Positions 53,583 to 62,351 of a DNA stretch of 64,000 nucleotides are shown piece after piece. Within the stretch, counting starts at the first letter, position 1. The number at the start of each line of letters is the position of its first letter. Location of the stretch: positions 8,990 through 72,989 of the forward strand of contig JAWLGU010000010.1 of NCBI GenBank assembly GCA_041690675.1, written 5' to 3'. The translations under genes and the position numbers were made by a program. This stretch comes from UBA7803 sp041690675 (GTDB lineage: Bacteria; Pseudomonadota; Gammaproteobacteria; Pseudomonadales; Azotimanducaceae). A model generated the notes under the pieces. That model searched no databases. It was not told the origin of the DNA and was given only the letters and a program-made list of their open reading frames with translations.

Positions 53583-54339
53583 GCTGCTCGATGCCGGAGC
53601 GGGCATAGTCGGCGCCCACCGCCTCCGGATCCGCATCGGCAATCGGAACGGGATCGCAGCGGAGGCCGAAGGCGCTGTAGTAGTCGTCGAACTTGTGCCG
53701 CCCGCCGATGAGTCGCTCCGACGCGGTGAACCAGGCGTTGGGCACACCGAAGGCATCCGCGAAGATCAGCCCGTGCAGGGAAGACGACAGCACGCGCTCG
53801 CAGCCGGCGATGGATTTCAGGACCTCGGGGACGGGGGCTGCGATGTCCAGCAGCACCGCGTACGGGTGCCGCTCGAGGAAGCTCCGAACATCGGGATGGT
53901 CCCGATCCACCAGATGTGGAATCACGCCCAGCGGGTGAGCCTTGCGCGCCGGGGGCTCCACGAGGTGCTCTGCGAGAAGGCCGGGATCCCCCAGCGCCGT
54001 CTCGGGCGCAGCGCTGATGCGTTCCCGGGTCAGCGCACCACGAACGGCGTGAACGAAGTGTGTGCCAGCGAGGCGGTCTTCGGCTCGCAAGGACCCGGTG
54101 CCCCAGATGTGGAGTTGGCGCTTGAAGCCCAGCCGGTGCAGGCGGTGCGACTTGTTCAGGCGCTGCAGCAGGCTGCCCGCGGCCACCAGGTCACAGCCCG
54201 TGGGGGGCGCGTACTCCACCGGGCGGCCGCTCAACCGCTCGCAGATGAGGGGCGAGAACCAGTCGCCGGCGTTGCGCAGCCCGGAGCCTCGGCCGGTGCC
54301 CCGGGCCCAGAAGAGTTTCAACGACTTATTGCGGTTCAT
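53545..54339 (-). CDS. Polysaccharide pyruvyl transferase family protein
   Basis: 264 residues from the ATG at 54339, preceded by GAAGAG; an ATG at 54363 is the alternative (8 residues longer). Matches the CsaB/pyruvyl-transferase fold: NAGDWFSPLICERLSG, GCDLVAAGSLLQ, LHIWGTGSL, FVHAVRGALTRERI, LGDPGLLAEHLV, VLSSSLHGLIFADAFGVPN. Puts a ketal pyruvate on a surface sugar. The stop overlaps the end of the WaaL-like gene. Confidence 0.85.
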   Translation of the reverse strand: MNRNKSLKLFWARGTGRGSGLRNAGDWFSPLICERLSGRPVEYAPPTGCDLVAAGSLLQRLNKSHRLHRLGFKRQLHIWGTGSLRAEDRLAGTHFVHAVRGALTRERISAAPETALGDPGLLAEHLVEPPARKAHPLGVIPHLVDRDHPDVRSFLERHPYAVLLDIAAPVPEVLKSIAGCERVLSSSLHGLIFADAFGVPNAWFTASERLIGGRHKFDDYYSAFGLRCDPVPIADADPEAVGADYARSGIEQLKSRLLASFPYR

Positions 54340-54369
54340 CGGCTCTTCATCGGTTCTGCCCATTCGAGC

Positions 54370-54375
54370 TAGAAT
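54370..54375 (+). promoter_or_regulatory. -10 element for tRNA-Ile2
   Basis: TAGAAT placed 16 bases before the tRNA 5' end; TTCATC at 54346-54351 is a weak -35 with 18-base spacing. Predicted start just ahead of the mature tRNA. Confidence 0.4.
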
Positions 54376-54385
54376 CGCGCACCAT

Positions 54386-54462
54386 GGGCCTATAGCTCAG
54401 TTGGTTAGAGCAGTGGACTCATAATCCATTGGTCCCAGGTTCGAGTCCTGGTGGGCCCACCA
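54386..54462 (+). tRNA. ileX: tRNA-Ile2 (anticodon CAU, lysidine type)
   Basis: 77 bases with CCA encoded. All stems pair: acceptor GGGCCTA/TGGGCCC, D GCTC/GAGC, anticodon GTGGA/TCCAT with loop CTCATAA, T CCAGG/CCTGG. CAU could be Met or Ile2. C4-G69 and C5-G68 are the known recognition pairs of the lysidine enzyme TilS, and elongator tRNA-Met lacks them in E. coli, so Ile2 is favoured. Read with lysidine at C34 it decodes AUA. Confidence 0.93.
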
Positions 54463-54473
54463 TGCCTTCGCTG

Positions 54474-55562
54474 TCACCGCCCGCCGCGGTCATGGGATGC
54501 CGTGGGTGAATCTGGCGCCGTGAGAGCCGCGCTGAGGACTTGCAGCGTCTTCGTCACGCTATCCTGCCAAGAAAATCGCGCCGCCCGGCGCGCTGCCCGC
54601 TCGGAGAGCTCCTGGTGCAGACGTCTGTCTTCGATGAGCCGCTGCATAGCAGTTCTGATTTGACCTACGGAAAATGGGTCAACCAGGATGGCCGCATCTC
54701 CCGCGACCTCTGGAAGCGAGGAGATGTTCGAAGTTATGACCGGCTTGCCGAAGCTCAGTGCCTCCAGTACCTGCAACCCGAAGCCTTCGTACAATGAAGG
54801 GGCCACGACAAAGTCAGCGCCCGAATACAGCTGGGCCAGAGTGTCGTCGTCGACGTGGCCCACGTGCTTCAGCCTAGCTCCCAGCGAGGGATCGTGCAGG
54901 CGTCTTCGTTCTTCGGAGTTCCTCCAGCCCGGGTTGCCGGCTACGACAAGGTCGTGATTTGTCTCGCTGCTCGCAAGGAGTTGCGCAAAGGCATCTATGA
55001 CCCGAACCAAATTCTTACGTGGTTCCATGGTGCCGACGAACAAGATGTAGGGCCTTCTGACTGGTGTGGCTGGCGATGCCGAAGGAAGACTCGCAGCTAG
55101 CGGTATCACAACCGTCTTATCCTTTGCGGAGGGAAATGCAGCTACAAGGTCGTTTCTAGTCGACTCCGACACGGCGATTATCCGGTCGGCTCTTCGTACG
55201 GCATGCCTCATCAGGGCGGCCTCTAGGAAGCCGCGCCCACGCTCCATGGTCTCGGGCGCTGTGCGCCAGATCAAGTCGTGAATGGTAACTACTGCCGGGA
55301 TTTCACCGAGAGCGACAGGTAGATGATGCCGTGGCGACCAGAACACGTCGCACCCGTTGATTCTGCTACGCATGCCGTAGCTCGCGAAGGCCATAAGGGT
55401 GGTGCCGAGCCGCTTCAGGGTTGTCTCTGGCGCCTTTCGCCCAGCCCCGATTAGGACCAGTTCGTGCTCCGTCTTAAGGAGCCCGTCAACCAGTGCGGCG
55501 GTGTAGCGCCCGATACCGGTGGTCGGGTGAAGCAGGGGGCGAGCGTCAATGGCGATTCTCAA
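54474..55562 (-). CDS. Glycosyltransferase family 4
   Basis: 362 residues with the GT-B fold. N-terminal domain DARPLLHPTTGIGRYTAALVDG and HDLIWRTAPETMERGRG; C-terminal GT4 domain with ILFVGTMEPRKNLVRVI, LVVAGNPGW and the EX7E motif SLYEGFGLQVLEALSFGKPVI. Retaining enzyme transferring a sugar (often mannose) for a surface polysaccharide. Coupled by a 4-base overlap to the GT upstream. Ends 12 bases before the tRNA 3' end. Confidence 0.9.
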   Translation of the reverse strand: MRIAIDARPLLHPTTGIGRYTAALVDGLLKTEHELVLIGAGRKAPETTLKRLGTTLMAFASYGMRSRINGCDVFWSPRHHLPVALGEIPAVVTIHDLIWRTAPETMERGRGFLEAALMRHAVRRADRIIAVSESTRNDLVAAFPSAKDKTVVIPLAASLPSASPATPVRRPYILFVGTMEPRKNLVRVIDAFAQLLASSETNHDLVVAGNPGWRNSEERRRLHDPSLGARLKHVGHVDDDTLAQLYSGADFVVAPSLYEGFGLQVLEALSFGKPVITSNISSLPEVAGDAAILVDPFSVGQIRTAMQRLIEDRRLHQELSERAARRAARFSWQDSVTKTLQVLSAALTAPDSPTASHDRGGR

Positions 55563-56722
55563 TCTTCGTCCACCGGCTGAAGAGTGGCGGCATCCAGGCG
55601 TCCGCTCTGTGTTAGAGCCAGCAGGCGTTCGTACAATCCGGCATAGTTCCGGCCCATGATCTGGCCCGTGAAGAGCCGTTCGTAGCGAGCTCTCGCACGA
55701 CGCCCCATCTCCTCGGCACGGACTGGATCATCGTGCAACTCATCCATGGCTGCGCGCAGGGCAGCGGCACTGCCAGGCTCCACGATGAGTCCGGTTTCGT
55801 GGTGCTGGTTGACGTGACTGGTGCCAGAGCCCACTTCGGCGGATATCAGTGGTCGACCATACATGGCGCCCTCGAGCAGCGTGACGCCGAACGCTTCTGA
55901 TCGGAGGTAGGAGGGGAACACGACCCCTCTCGAAAGGGCGAACAGTGCGGGTTTTTCGGAGTCGGGAACGTGGCCGGCGAAGGAGACGTTGTGCAGGTTC
56001 AGCCGGCGCGCCTGCGCCTTCAACTCCTGCTCGATGGGGCCGGCGCCGACGATGACGACGCGATAGGGAGCGTCTTTGGCAGCGTCGAGCAGGATGTGCA
56101 GGCCCTTGTAATACCGCAAGACCCCGACGAACAGAAAGTAACCTTCGCCGTATCGGGATCTCACCAGATCGAGTGTCTTCCGGTCCGGCGAACCATAGGA
56201 ATCCTCGTCCAGGCCAATCGGTATGACCTCGACCTTGTCCCGGTACTTCTGAAGCACGTCACTGGTGGCGAGGTAGTTCGGGGATGTGCAGACGATCTGG
56301 TCGACCGAGCGCAGGAACCTGTTCATCAGCGGTGTGTAGGCGATCTTCAGCAGCCGCTGGCGAACGATGTCCGAATGGTAGGTCATCATCGTCGGCTTGG
56401 CCGGCGCTGTCAGCGCGTGCAGGACATCGGCGTAAGGCCAGGGGAAATGGTAGTGTATGATGTCGGCCCACTGGACATGCTGCGGAAATTGTCGAAGGGC
56501 ATCGAACGACACGCTGCAAGAGGCGAGCTCGAAGCTGAGCTTAGTGCGAAACACCGTCGCCTCTGGGCGCCGTATCGTCTCAGGGTCGGGCGACCGGCTG
56601 GGAAACAGGACCCGGCTCTCGACGCCGTGCGACCTGGTGTTCAGGCAGATCTGCCTGATGGTTTCCTCCAGGCCACCTTGAGTGTCGGGAAGATATGTCC
56701 GGTACAGGTGAAGTACTCGCAT
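55559..56722 (-). CDS. Glycosyltransferase family 4
   Basis: 387 residues. RVLHLYRTYLPDTQGGLEETIRQI is the donor-domain glycine-rich start; C-terminal YFLFVGVLRYYKGLHILLDA, RVVIVGAGPIEQELKAQA and the EX7E motif SEAFGVTLLEGAMYGRPLISAEVGSG. First gene of the minus-strand pair, divergent from another GT over 59 bases. Confidence 0.9.
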   Translation of the reverse strand: MRVLHLYRTYLPDTQGGLEETIRQICLNTRSHGVESRVLFPSRSPDPETIRRPEATVFRTKLSFELASCSVSFDALRQFPQHVQWADIIHYHFPWPYADVLHALTAPAKPTMMTYHSDIVRQRLLKIAYTPLMNRFLRSVDQIVCTSPNYLATSDVLQKYRDKVEVIPIGLDEDSYGSPDRKTLDLVRSRYGEGYFLFVGVLRYYKGLHILLDAAKDAPYRVVIVGAGPIEQELKAQARRLNLHNVSFAGHVPDSEKPALFALSRGVVFPSYLRSEAFGVTLLEGAMYGRPLISAEVGSGTSHVNQHHETGLIVEPGSAAALRAAMDELHDDPVRAEEMGRRARARYERLFTGQIMGRNYAGLYERLLALTQSGRLDAATLQPVDED

Positions 56723-56781
56723 ACGAGGGGCGTATGATAGTGGCAGCCCTAGTCGCTCACCAGAAGAATCTGGAACGCTGA

Positions 56782-57954
56782 ATGGCTCCAGTTGGAACTA
56801 CGCGACGCGCTCTGCTCATTTCCACCTATTCCCGATCGTCGCCCTACAAGCTGGGAACCCACCATTTCTGTGATCATTTGCTTGACCGCGGATGGGACGT
56901 GACCCTGGTCACGCATCCGCTGTCACCCCTGACAATGTTCGGAGCCGTCGACGAGAAGAAGCTGAGGCTCAGGAACCTGCTACGGGCAGGCTGCGGGAAT
57001 GATGAGCCATTCAAAGAGTATTCCCGGCTGCAGTGGCACGTTCCCGTCAACAGGTGGTGGGCATTGCCGGGGCTTGCCACCAGGCAGGTATCCGAGGTCG
57101 GGTGGCCGACGGTCGATGGCATACTGCGCGCGCGTTCTATGCAAGAAGGCGTCGACCTCCTGTACATGGACAACATCTTCCAGCCATTCTGGCTGGGGCG
57201 CGTCGCCGCGCGGAAGTTCGTGATCCGCCTGCCCGACAATCCTCTCGGACACGGCAATCTCCGGCCAGCACTCGATTCCGAACTCCGGCGCCTCCTCGGT
57301 GCAGCGGATCTGACCGTTTGCCCCTCGGAGCTGACCGAGTGCGTCGCGCGGGAGAAGGGGGCGAAAAGAACTCTGCGTCTAGGCAATGGCGTAGATGCCG
57401 GTTTCTTCTCAAGGGGCCGCACGAAACCTGCGGAGTACCGCGACCTGCGCGGCGCCGTGGCGGTCTACCTGGGCGCGTGGGACAACCGAGTGGACTCGAG
57501 CCTGCTGCTATCGGTGGCGCGGCGTATGCCGGACGTCAACTTCGTCATCGTCGGGGATGTTTGCGTCTCCGGCGTGAGGAGGGCCGGTAAGTTGAAGAAC
57601 CTGCACCTGATCGGGCCGAGACCGTACGAGGTCGTTCCTGCCTACCTGCAGCACGCTGACGTAGGTCTGCTGCCGTTCGATGTTTCGGGACAGCCGGACC
57701 TAGTCTTGTCGACCGACCCACTGAAGCTGTATCAGTATCTGGCATCGGGGCTGGGGGTGGTGGCCACGCCTGTCCCGGCCGCAGCGGCGATTCCAGCCGG
57801 TGTCGTCATCTCGAGCCAACGCGCCGAAGACTTCGAACTGGCTATCCGCCGCCAGTTGGAAGGGAGGCTCCCCGGCTCGGTCTCTATTTGGCTTCAGCAG
57901 GCGGACTGGAGCAACAGGACGGCGTCATTGCTTGATGCGGTGGGGTTGTCGTGA
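56782..57954 (+). CDS. Glycosyltransferase (GT-B, GumK-like)
   Basis: 390 residues. N-terminal ALLISTYSRSSPYKLGTHHFCDHL, middle YMDNIFQPFWLGRVAARKFVIRLPDNP, then a donor-binding domain with LGNGVDAGFF, VAVYLGAWDNRVDSSLL and DVGLLPFDVS...LSTDPLKLYQYLASGLGVVAT. The last stretch resembles glucuronosyl or UDP-sugar GTs of the GumK type and not the EX7E GT4 group. Overlaps the next gene by 4 bases. Confidence 0.82.
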   Translation: MAPVGTTRRALLISTYSRSSPYKLGTHHFCDHLLDRGWDVTLVTHPLSPLTMFGAVDEKKLRLRNLLRAGCGNDEPFKEYSRLQWHVPVNRWWALPGLATRQVSEVGWPTVDGILRARSMQEGVDLLYMDNIFQPFWLGRVAARKFVIRLPDNPLGHGNLRPALDSELRRLLGAADLTVCPSELTECVAREKGAKRTLRLGNGVDAGFFSRGRTKPAEYRDLRGAVAVYLGAWDNRVDSSLLLSVARRMPDVNFVIVGDVCVSGVRRAGKLKNLHLIGPRPYEVVPAYLQHADVGLLPFDVSGQPDLVLSTDPLKLYQYLASGLGVVATPVPAAAAIPAGVVISSQRAEDFELAIRRQLEGRLPGSVSIWLQQADWSNRTASLLDAVGLS

Positions 57955-59468
57955 GCCTGCTCGTCGCGGTTCCGGGGCTCAGGCGTGTGGTGGATCGCGT
58001 GCTTAACCGTCTGGCTTTTGGCGAAAGTCCTGCCGTACGTGCTGTCGATGGTGCCATCAGGGTGTTGTTTCCTCGCCTTGCGGCAATTGTCGAGTTTCGT
58101 CGAGGAAACCTCACCCGATCCTTCCGCCTCTCGGCGAGTGGGCAGGCGTCGCGGGTCCACGCTCGATCTCGGGAAATGCTCGATGTGCTCCAGTCGCCAC
58201 AGGCCCTCGATGCGAGAGCCGAGGGCCCCGCAAGAGTTCGCGAATTCAATGGCAGGGTCCTGTTCGTGATGCACAGCACCCCGTCTTTCGACAGCCATGG
58301 TTACGCGGTGCGATCCTGTCAGATCATCCGCAGCCTGACTGATGCCGGTGTCGATATGACCCTGGCGGCACGCTACGGATATCCGTGGGATTTGCCAGGG
58401 CGAACCGGAATACCACAGGCTCTGAAATCGCGATACCAGGAATTCGTCTTTCATCACTGTCCTGATCCGGAACTCTTGATCTCCGCTTCCGACCAGCGCT
58501 ACCTGGATCGTTACCAGACCTATCTTGGTGAGCTCATCGCCTCGGGCGACTGTTCAGTCGTGCACACGAACTCGAACTACCTGAACGGAATAGCGGGTGC
58601 TCGCGCGGCCAAGGAAGCCGGCTGCCTTTCGATCTACGAAATGCGCGGGCTTTGGCACGTAACGCGCGCTTCTCAGGATCCGAGGTACCTGGGAACCGAG
58701 CATTATCACTACTGCGAACGCATGGAACTGGCCGCCGCGACCGAGTCGGACAGGGTCATCACCATTTCCAGCGCACTGAAGGAGTGGCTCGTTTCGAGGG
58801 GCGTATCTGAACGGAAGGTCCGAGTTATCGGCAATGCAGCCGACCTCGACAACATCAAGCCGCTGCCGCGAGCACCTTCTTCAGGGGTCACCCGAGTAGG
58901 TTACGTCGGTTCAGTGGTCGAGTACGAGGGGCTGGACGTGCTTCTCGAGGCTATCCAAAGCCTGGTGAGTGAGGGGCGGGCCCTCAGGCTGACCGTTGCT
59001 GGTGATGGTCCTGCGCTCAAAAAGCTGATCGCAAAGTCGCAGGCATTGGGCCTGCGCGATCATGTCGAGTTCCTCGGTCGTGTACCGTCCTCGAAAGTTG
59101 CCGAGCTGTATTCGAGCTTCGACATCTGCCCATTACCGCGCAAGCGGCTTCCGGTCACTGAACTCGTGCCGCCGCTCAAACCGTTCGAGATCATGGCCTT
59201 TGGTGTCCCTCTAATAGCCTCGGACCTGCCGCCGCTGGCGGAAATAGTGACTGATGGGGAGACTGGGCTGCTGTGCGAGGCAGGCTCAGAGGAGTCACTG
59301 GGAAATGCCATTCGTTGGCTGATGGATCACGAGGCAAGTGCCCTGGCCATATCAGAAGCCGGACGCTCCTGGGTTACTCGATGCTGCTCGTGGTCGAGGA
59401 ATGCGCAAGCGTATCTGGCCACTTATCAGGGAGAGGAGCCGGCGAGCGAACTGGCAGCTTTCCCGTGA
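57951..59468 (+). CDS. Glycosyltransferase family 4 with N-terminal extension
   Basis: 505 residues from a GTG that overlaps the preceding stop (GTGA). About 100 N-terminal residues form an extra basic segment before the GT fold begins at RVLFVMHSTPSFDSHGYAVRS. C-terminal GT4 domain: VGYVGSVVEYEGLDVLLEA, LTVAGDGPALKK, and ELVPPLKPFEIMAFGVPLIASDLPPLAEI. Overlaps the tail of the convergent acyltransferase gene by 43 bases. Confidence 0.87.
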   Translation: MSLLVAVPGLRRVVDRVLNRLAFGESPAVRAVDGAIRVLFPRLAAIVEFRRGNLTRSFRLSASGQASRVHARSREMLDVLQSPQALDARAEGPARVREFNGRVLFVMHSTPSFDSHGYAVRSCQIIRSLTDAGVDMTLAARYGYPWDLPGRTGIPQALKSRYQEFVFHHCPDPELLISASDQRYLDRYQTYLGELIASGDCSVVHTNSNYLNGIAGARAAKEAGCLSIYEMRGLWHVTRASQDPRYLGTEHYHYCERMELAAATESDRVITISSALKEWLVSRGVSERKVRVIGNAADLDNIKPLPRAPSSGVTRVGYVGSVVEYEGLDVLLEAIQSLVSEGRALRLTVAGDGPALKKLIAKSQALGLRDHVEFLGRVPSSKVAELYSSFDICPLPRKRLPVTELVPPLKPFEIMAFGVPLIASDLPPLAEIVTDGETGLLCEAGSEESLGNAIRWLMDHEASALAISEAGRSWVTRCCSWSRNAQAYLATYQGEEPASELAAFP

Positions 59469-62302
59469 AGCCGGCCAGACCCGTCATCATCGGGAAAGAG
59501 TGAAGATTCGAGCGCGGGCGCCAGCGATGCGGCGAACCCGGCGGTCAATAGGTGTTTGGTGCGCCAGATCACGTTGCCCGCCACCGTGACCGGGCACACG
59601 TACCCCGTTGGCGGACAGATGTAGTCCGACATGTCGATCAGCGAGACGTGCTGGTACCCGGCCGACGCCAGCGCAAGTGGATCAGGTGACTCGCTGGATG
59701 GCAGCGCTCGTTCGCGGAGGGTAGAGCAGGCGACGCCATCACTCTGAGGCGACCGCTTCACACACTCCAGGACGTTCTCCCTCATTCTGGGGGTATCGGC
59801 GATGACCGCTATGCGAGTCTCGGCTAACGACAATCTGTCGATGAAGCGCTGGAACTCATCAGCGAGGATCCGCGCATTCTCCATTCCCCGCGAGGCGCCC
59901 GGTGCCCGATATCCGCGACTCTGACTGATTAAGACCAGGTCCGGCTCGAGTTCCTGCAGCGTTCGGACGACCTCGTCGGTCCAAGCGGCGCAATCGTACT
60001 GTTGATGTACGGTCCGGCCTAGCGCGCATGAATACCGTACGACGGTGCTGATCCTCATTCTTCGAGACCTGGAGATGACTTGCAGCGCAGGAAGCCACTG
60101 CACGGCCCGGGTATCACCAACGAGCGCGACATGGAACCCGGCTTCGTCGCCATATTCGCAGATTTCGACGGGCGCTCCGTTGCCACGGTTCATGCATCCG
60201 TCCGAGTAAGCCGTAGGCCGATCTACGACCGCACGCTCAGCCGATTCGACTATTGTGTACGGTCTTTGGTTTCGACGTGGCTGGCGAGCCGACTCGGCGG
60301 TGCTGTCGATTTCGAGAGCCTCTGCCAGCATGTTGTCCATCTGGGGAGCCAAAGCACGCACGAAGCTGGCCGTCAGATGGTGGCTATCGCGCCACGCCAG
60401 GATGTTGCTGACGACAGCAGGGCAGGTGCGAACGTCGCAGATGGCGTCGGAAAAATCCAACAGCGTTGACTCAGGCACGGCCCGAGCGGCAAGCACGATA
60501 GGATCCGGGTGCCCAATCCTGTCGAGCACCAGATGCCGCGGCGCCGAGCAATCGTCGATACTCTTGTTTGGCGAGGATAGGCACGCAGGCACGTCCATGC
60601 CCATGCGGGGCGTATCCTTGATCGCTAGAACGCGTAATCCCCTGCGGATGTACCGCTGCCATATGTGCGCGTAGCCCTCAGCGAGCAGTTCTGCGGTGTG
60701 GGAAGGATCGGATGCGCCAACCACTCTGTGAGCGATCGATTGGGCAAACACCAAGTGGGTTGCATCGGCGGTGTCCAGGTAATCCATGACTTTTCTACTC
60801 CATTCGGAGCATGCCAGGTACGGTTGCTTTCGGATCAGTACCGATACGGGGCCGAATGCGCACGCCGACTTTGTCAGCACGGATAGCCTCCACCCCCTGA
60901 GGTCTGCCACTTCCCGGAGCGCTGGTGCCCACTGCACAGCGTGGGAGTCACCGATAAGTACAAGCCGCACTTCGGCCTCGGGGTTACCGAAGTGGCACAC
61001 TCGAGGCTCCTCGTCAGCCTGGTTCGTCACGCAGCCCAAGTGTGTTATGTCGGGGCGGTCATCTCGCGCGGTCAGCGCTGGCGGGTGATAAGGAGCCTTC
61101 GTTCCCACAGTGCTCGCCATTGTCGGAGCCGATTCCTTAACGCGCAGATCGAAGGCGTAAGTCACTGCGAGCCCGGCCAGCAGGGAACTCGCTACACAGT
61201 AGAAGCCGAGAGCGTACGGCCTTGCTTTTTTCCGCGTCCAGAATGAGGAGTCTCGAAATGCGTCTTCGACCCATATCTTCGTCTGGTGCGCGAGGATCAC
61301 GCTCACAACGACAATGACCACACCGTCGATGATGCCGGGCTCGCGCGAAACCGCGTGCCCATACAGAATAATCACCGGCCAGTGCCACAGGTACAGCGAG
61401 TACGAGATGCCGCCCATGAATTGCAGGGGAGCCGGGCGCAGCAACGAATAACTGCTCATTGGGCCAGTGGTGTGTCCCGCTAGGATCACCATGGCGGTGC
61501 CGACGGTGGGCAGAAGCGCAATCCAGCCCGGAAAATACGAGTTTGAATTGATGAGCCAGAAGGACATCGTCACCATGAGCAGCCCAATGGGGCCGAGCCA
61601 GTGACGGATAGAGGTGCGCTTAGAGAGTGTCAGCGGGTATGCGGCGAGTAGCCCGCCTAGCGCGAGTTCCCATGCCCGGGTGCTGGTTGCGAAATATGCG
61701 ATCGAGGGATCTTCGTAGGTGAAGTGGACCGAGTGAGCCAGGGAGGCCAGGAACACAGCCCAAATCAGCAACTTGAGGGTGCGTATTGGCTCGTGCTGGA
61801 CCCGTGAGGCGATGGTCTTCGCGAGCACAAAGAGTGCCGGCCAAGCGATGTAGTACTGTTCTTCGACCGAGAGCGACCAGAAATGCTGAAGCGGCCCCGG
61901 CGCTTGATCCGCCCCCAGATAGTCCACGGCTCGAGCAGCGAGCCACCAGTTTTGATAGTAGAGTGAGCTTGCTACGACCTGTTCCGCCAAGTCTCTCCAG
62001 GTGCTCGTTGGCAGAAGCGAGGCAGCAAGAGAGACCGCGACGAGCACGAACGTCGCGGCAGGCAGCAGTCGGCGGATGCGCCGGCTGTAGAATGCCGCTA
62101 TCGATATCGATCCGGTACTCTGAACATCTCGCAGCAGCATTCCAGTGATCAGAAAGCCGGAGATCACGAAGAATACGTCTACTCCCACGAAACCCCCCGG
62201 TAGGCTCTCGGGAGCGACATGGAACGCGATGACGGAAAGAACGGCCAAAGCGCGCAGACCCTGTATCTCGGGGCGAAACCCAGTAGTCGTCAGCGTGGGC
62301 AT
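59426..62302 (-). CDS. Acyltransferase-3 membrane protein with two tandem SGNH domains
   Basis: 958 residues, about 250 longer than the usual OafA-type enzyme. Residues 1-390: acyltransferase-3 membrane domain (FRPEIQGLRALAVLSVIAFH, GVDVFFVISGFLITG, YSRRIRRLLPA, FWSLSVEEQYY). Residues 420-660: SGNH domain 1 with LIGDSHAVQW (450-458) and WRDSHHLT (637-644), catalytic residues intact. Residues 700-935: a second copy with LVGDTRAVQW (728-736) and WRTKHLLT (913-920); the Ser is Thr and the Asp and His of DxxH are Thr and Leu, so it is probably inactive. 49 bases downstream of the kinase-fold gene. Confidence 0.9.
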   Translation of the reverse strand: MPTLTTTGFRPEIQGLRALAVLSVIAFHVAPESLPGGFVGVDVFFVISGFLITGMLLRDVQSTGSISIAAFYSRRIRRLLPAATFVLVAVSLAASLLPTSTWRDLAEQVVASSLYYQNWWLAARAVDYLGADQAPGPLQHFWSLSVEEQYYIAWPALFVLAKTIASRVQHEPIRTLKLLIWAVFLASLAHSVHFTYEDPSIAYFATSTRAWELALGGLLAAYPLTLSKRTSIRHWLGPIGLLMVTMSFWLINSNSYFPGWIALLPTVGTAMVILAGHTTGPMSSYSLLRPAPLQFMGGISYSLYLWHWPVIILYGHAVSREPGIIDGVVIVVVSVILAHQTKIWVEDAFRDSSFWTRKKARPYALGFYCVASSLLAGLAVTYAFDLRVKESAPTMASTVGTKAPYHPPALTARDDRPDITHLGCVTNQADEEPRVCHFGNPEAEVRLVLIGDSHAVQWAPALREVADLRGWRLSVLTKSACAFGPVSVLIRKQPYLACSEWSRKVMDYLDTADATHLVFAQSIAHRVVGASDPSHTAELLAEGYAHIWQRYIRRGLRVLAIKDTPRMGMDVPACLSSPNKSIDDCSAPRHLVLDRIGHPDPIVLAARAVPESTLLDFSDAICDVRTCPAVVSNILAWRDSHHLTASFVRALAPQMDNMLAEALEIDSTAESARQPRRNQRPYTIVESAERAVVDRPTAYSDGCMNRGNGAPVEICEYGDEAGFHVALVGDTRAVQWLPALQVISRSRRMRISTVVRYSCALGRTVHQQYDCAAWTDEVVRTLQELEPDLVLISQSRGYRAPGASRGMENARILADEFQRFIDRLSLAETRIAVIADTPRMRENVLECVKRSPQSDGVACSTLRERALPSSESPDPLALASAGYQHVSLIDMSDYICPPTGYVCPVTVAGNVIWRTKHLLTAGFAASLAPALESSLFPDDDGSGRLHGKAASSLAGSSP

Positions 62303-62351
62303 GTGTTGCGTTATGGATTATTGGTTTGATCGGGCGTCAAGGCCGGCCAGT

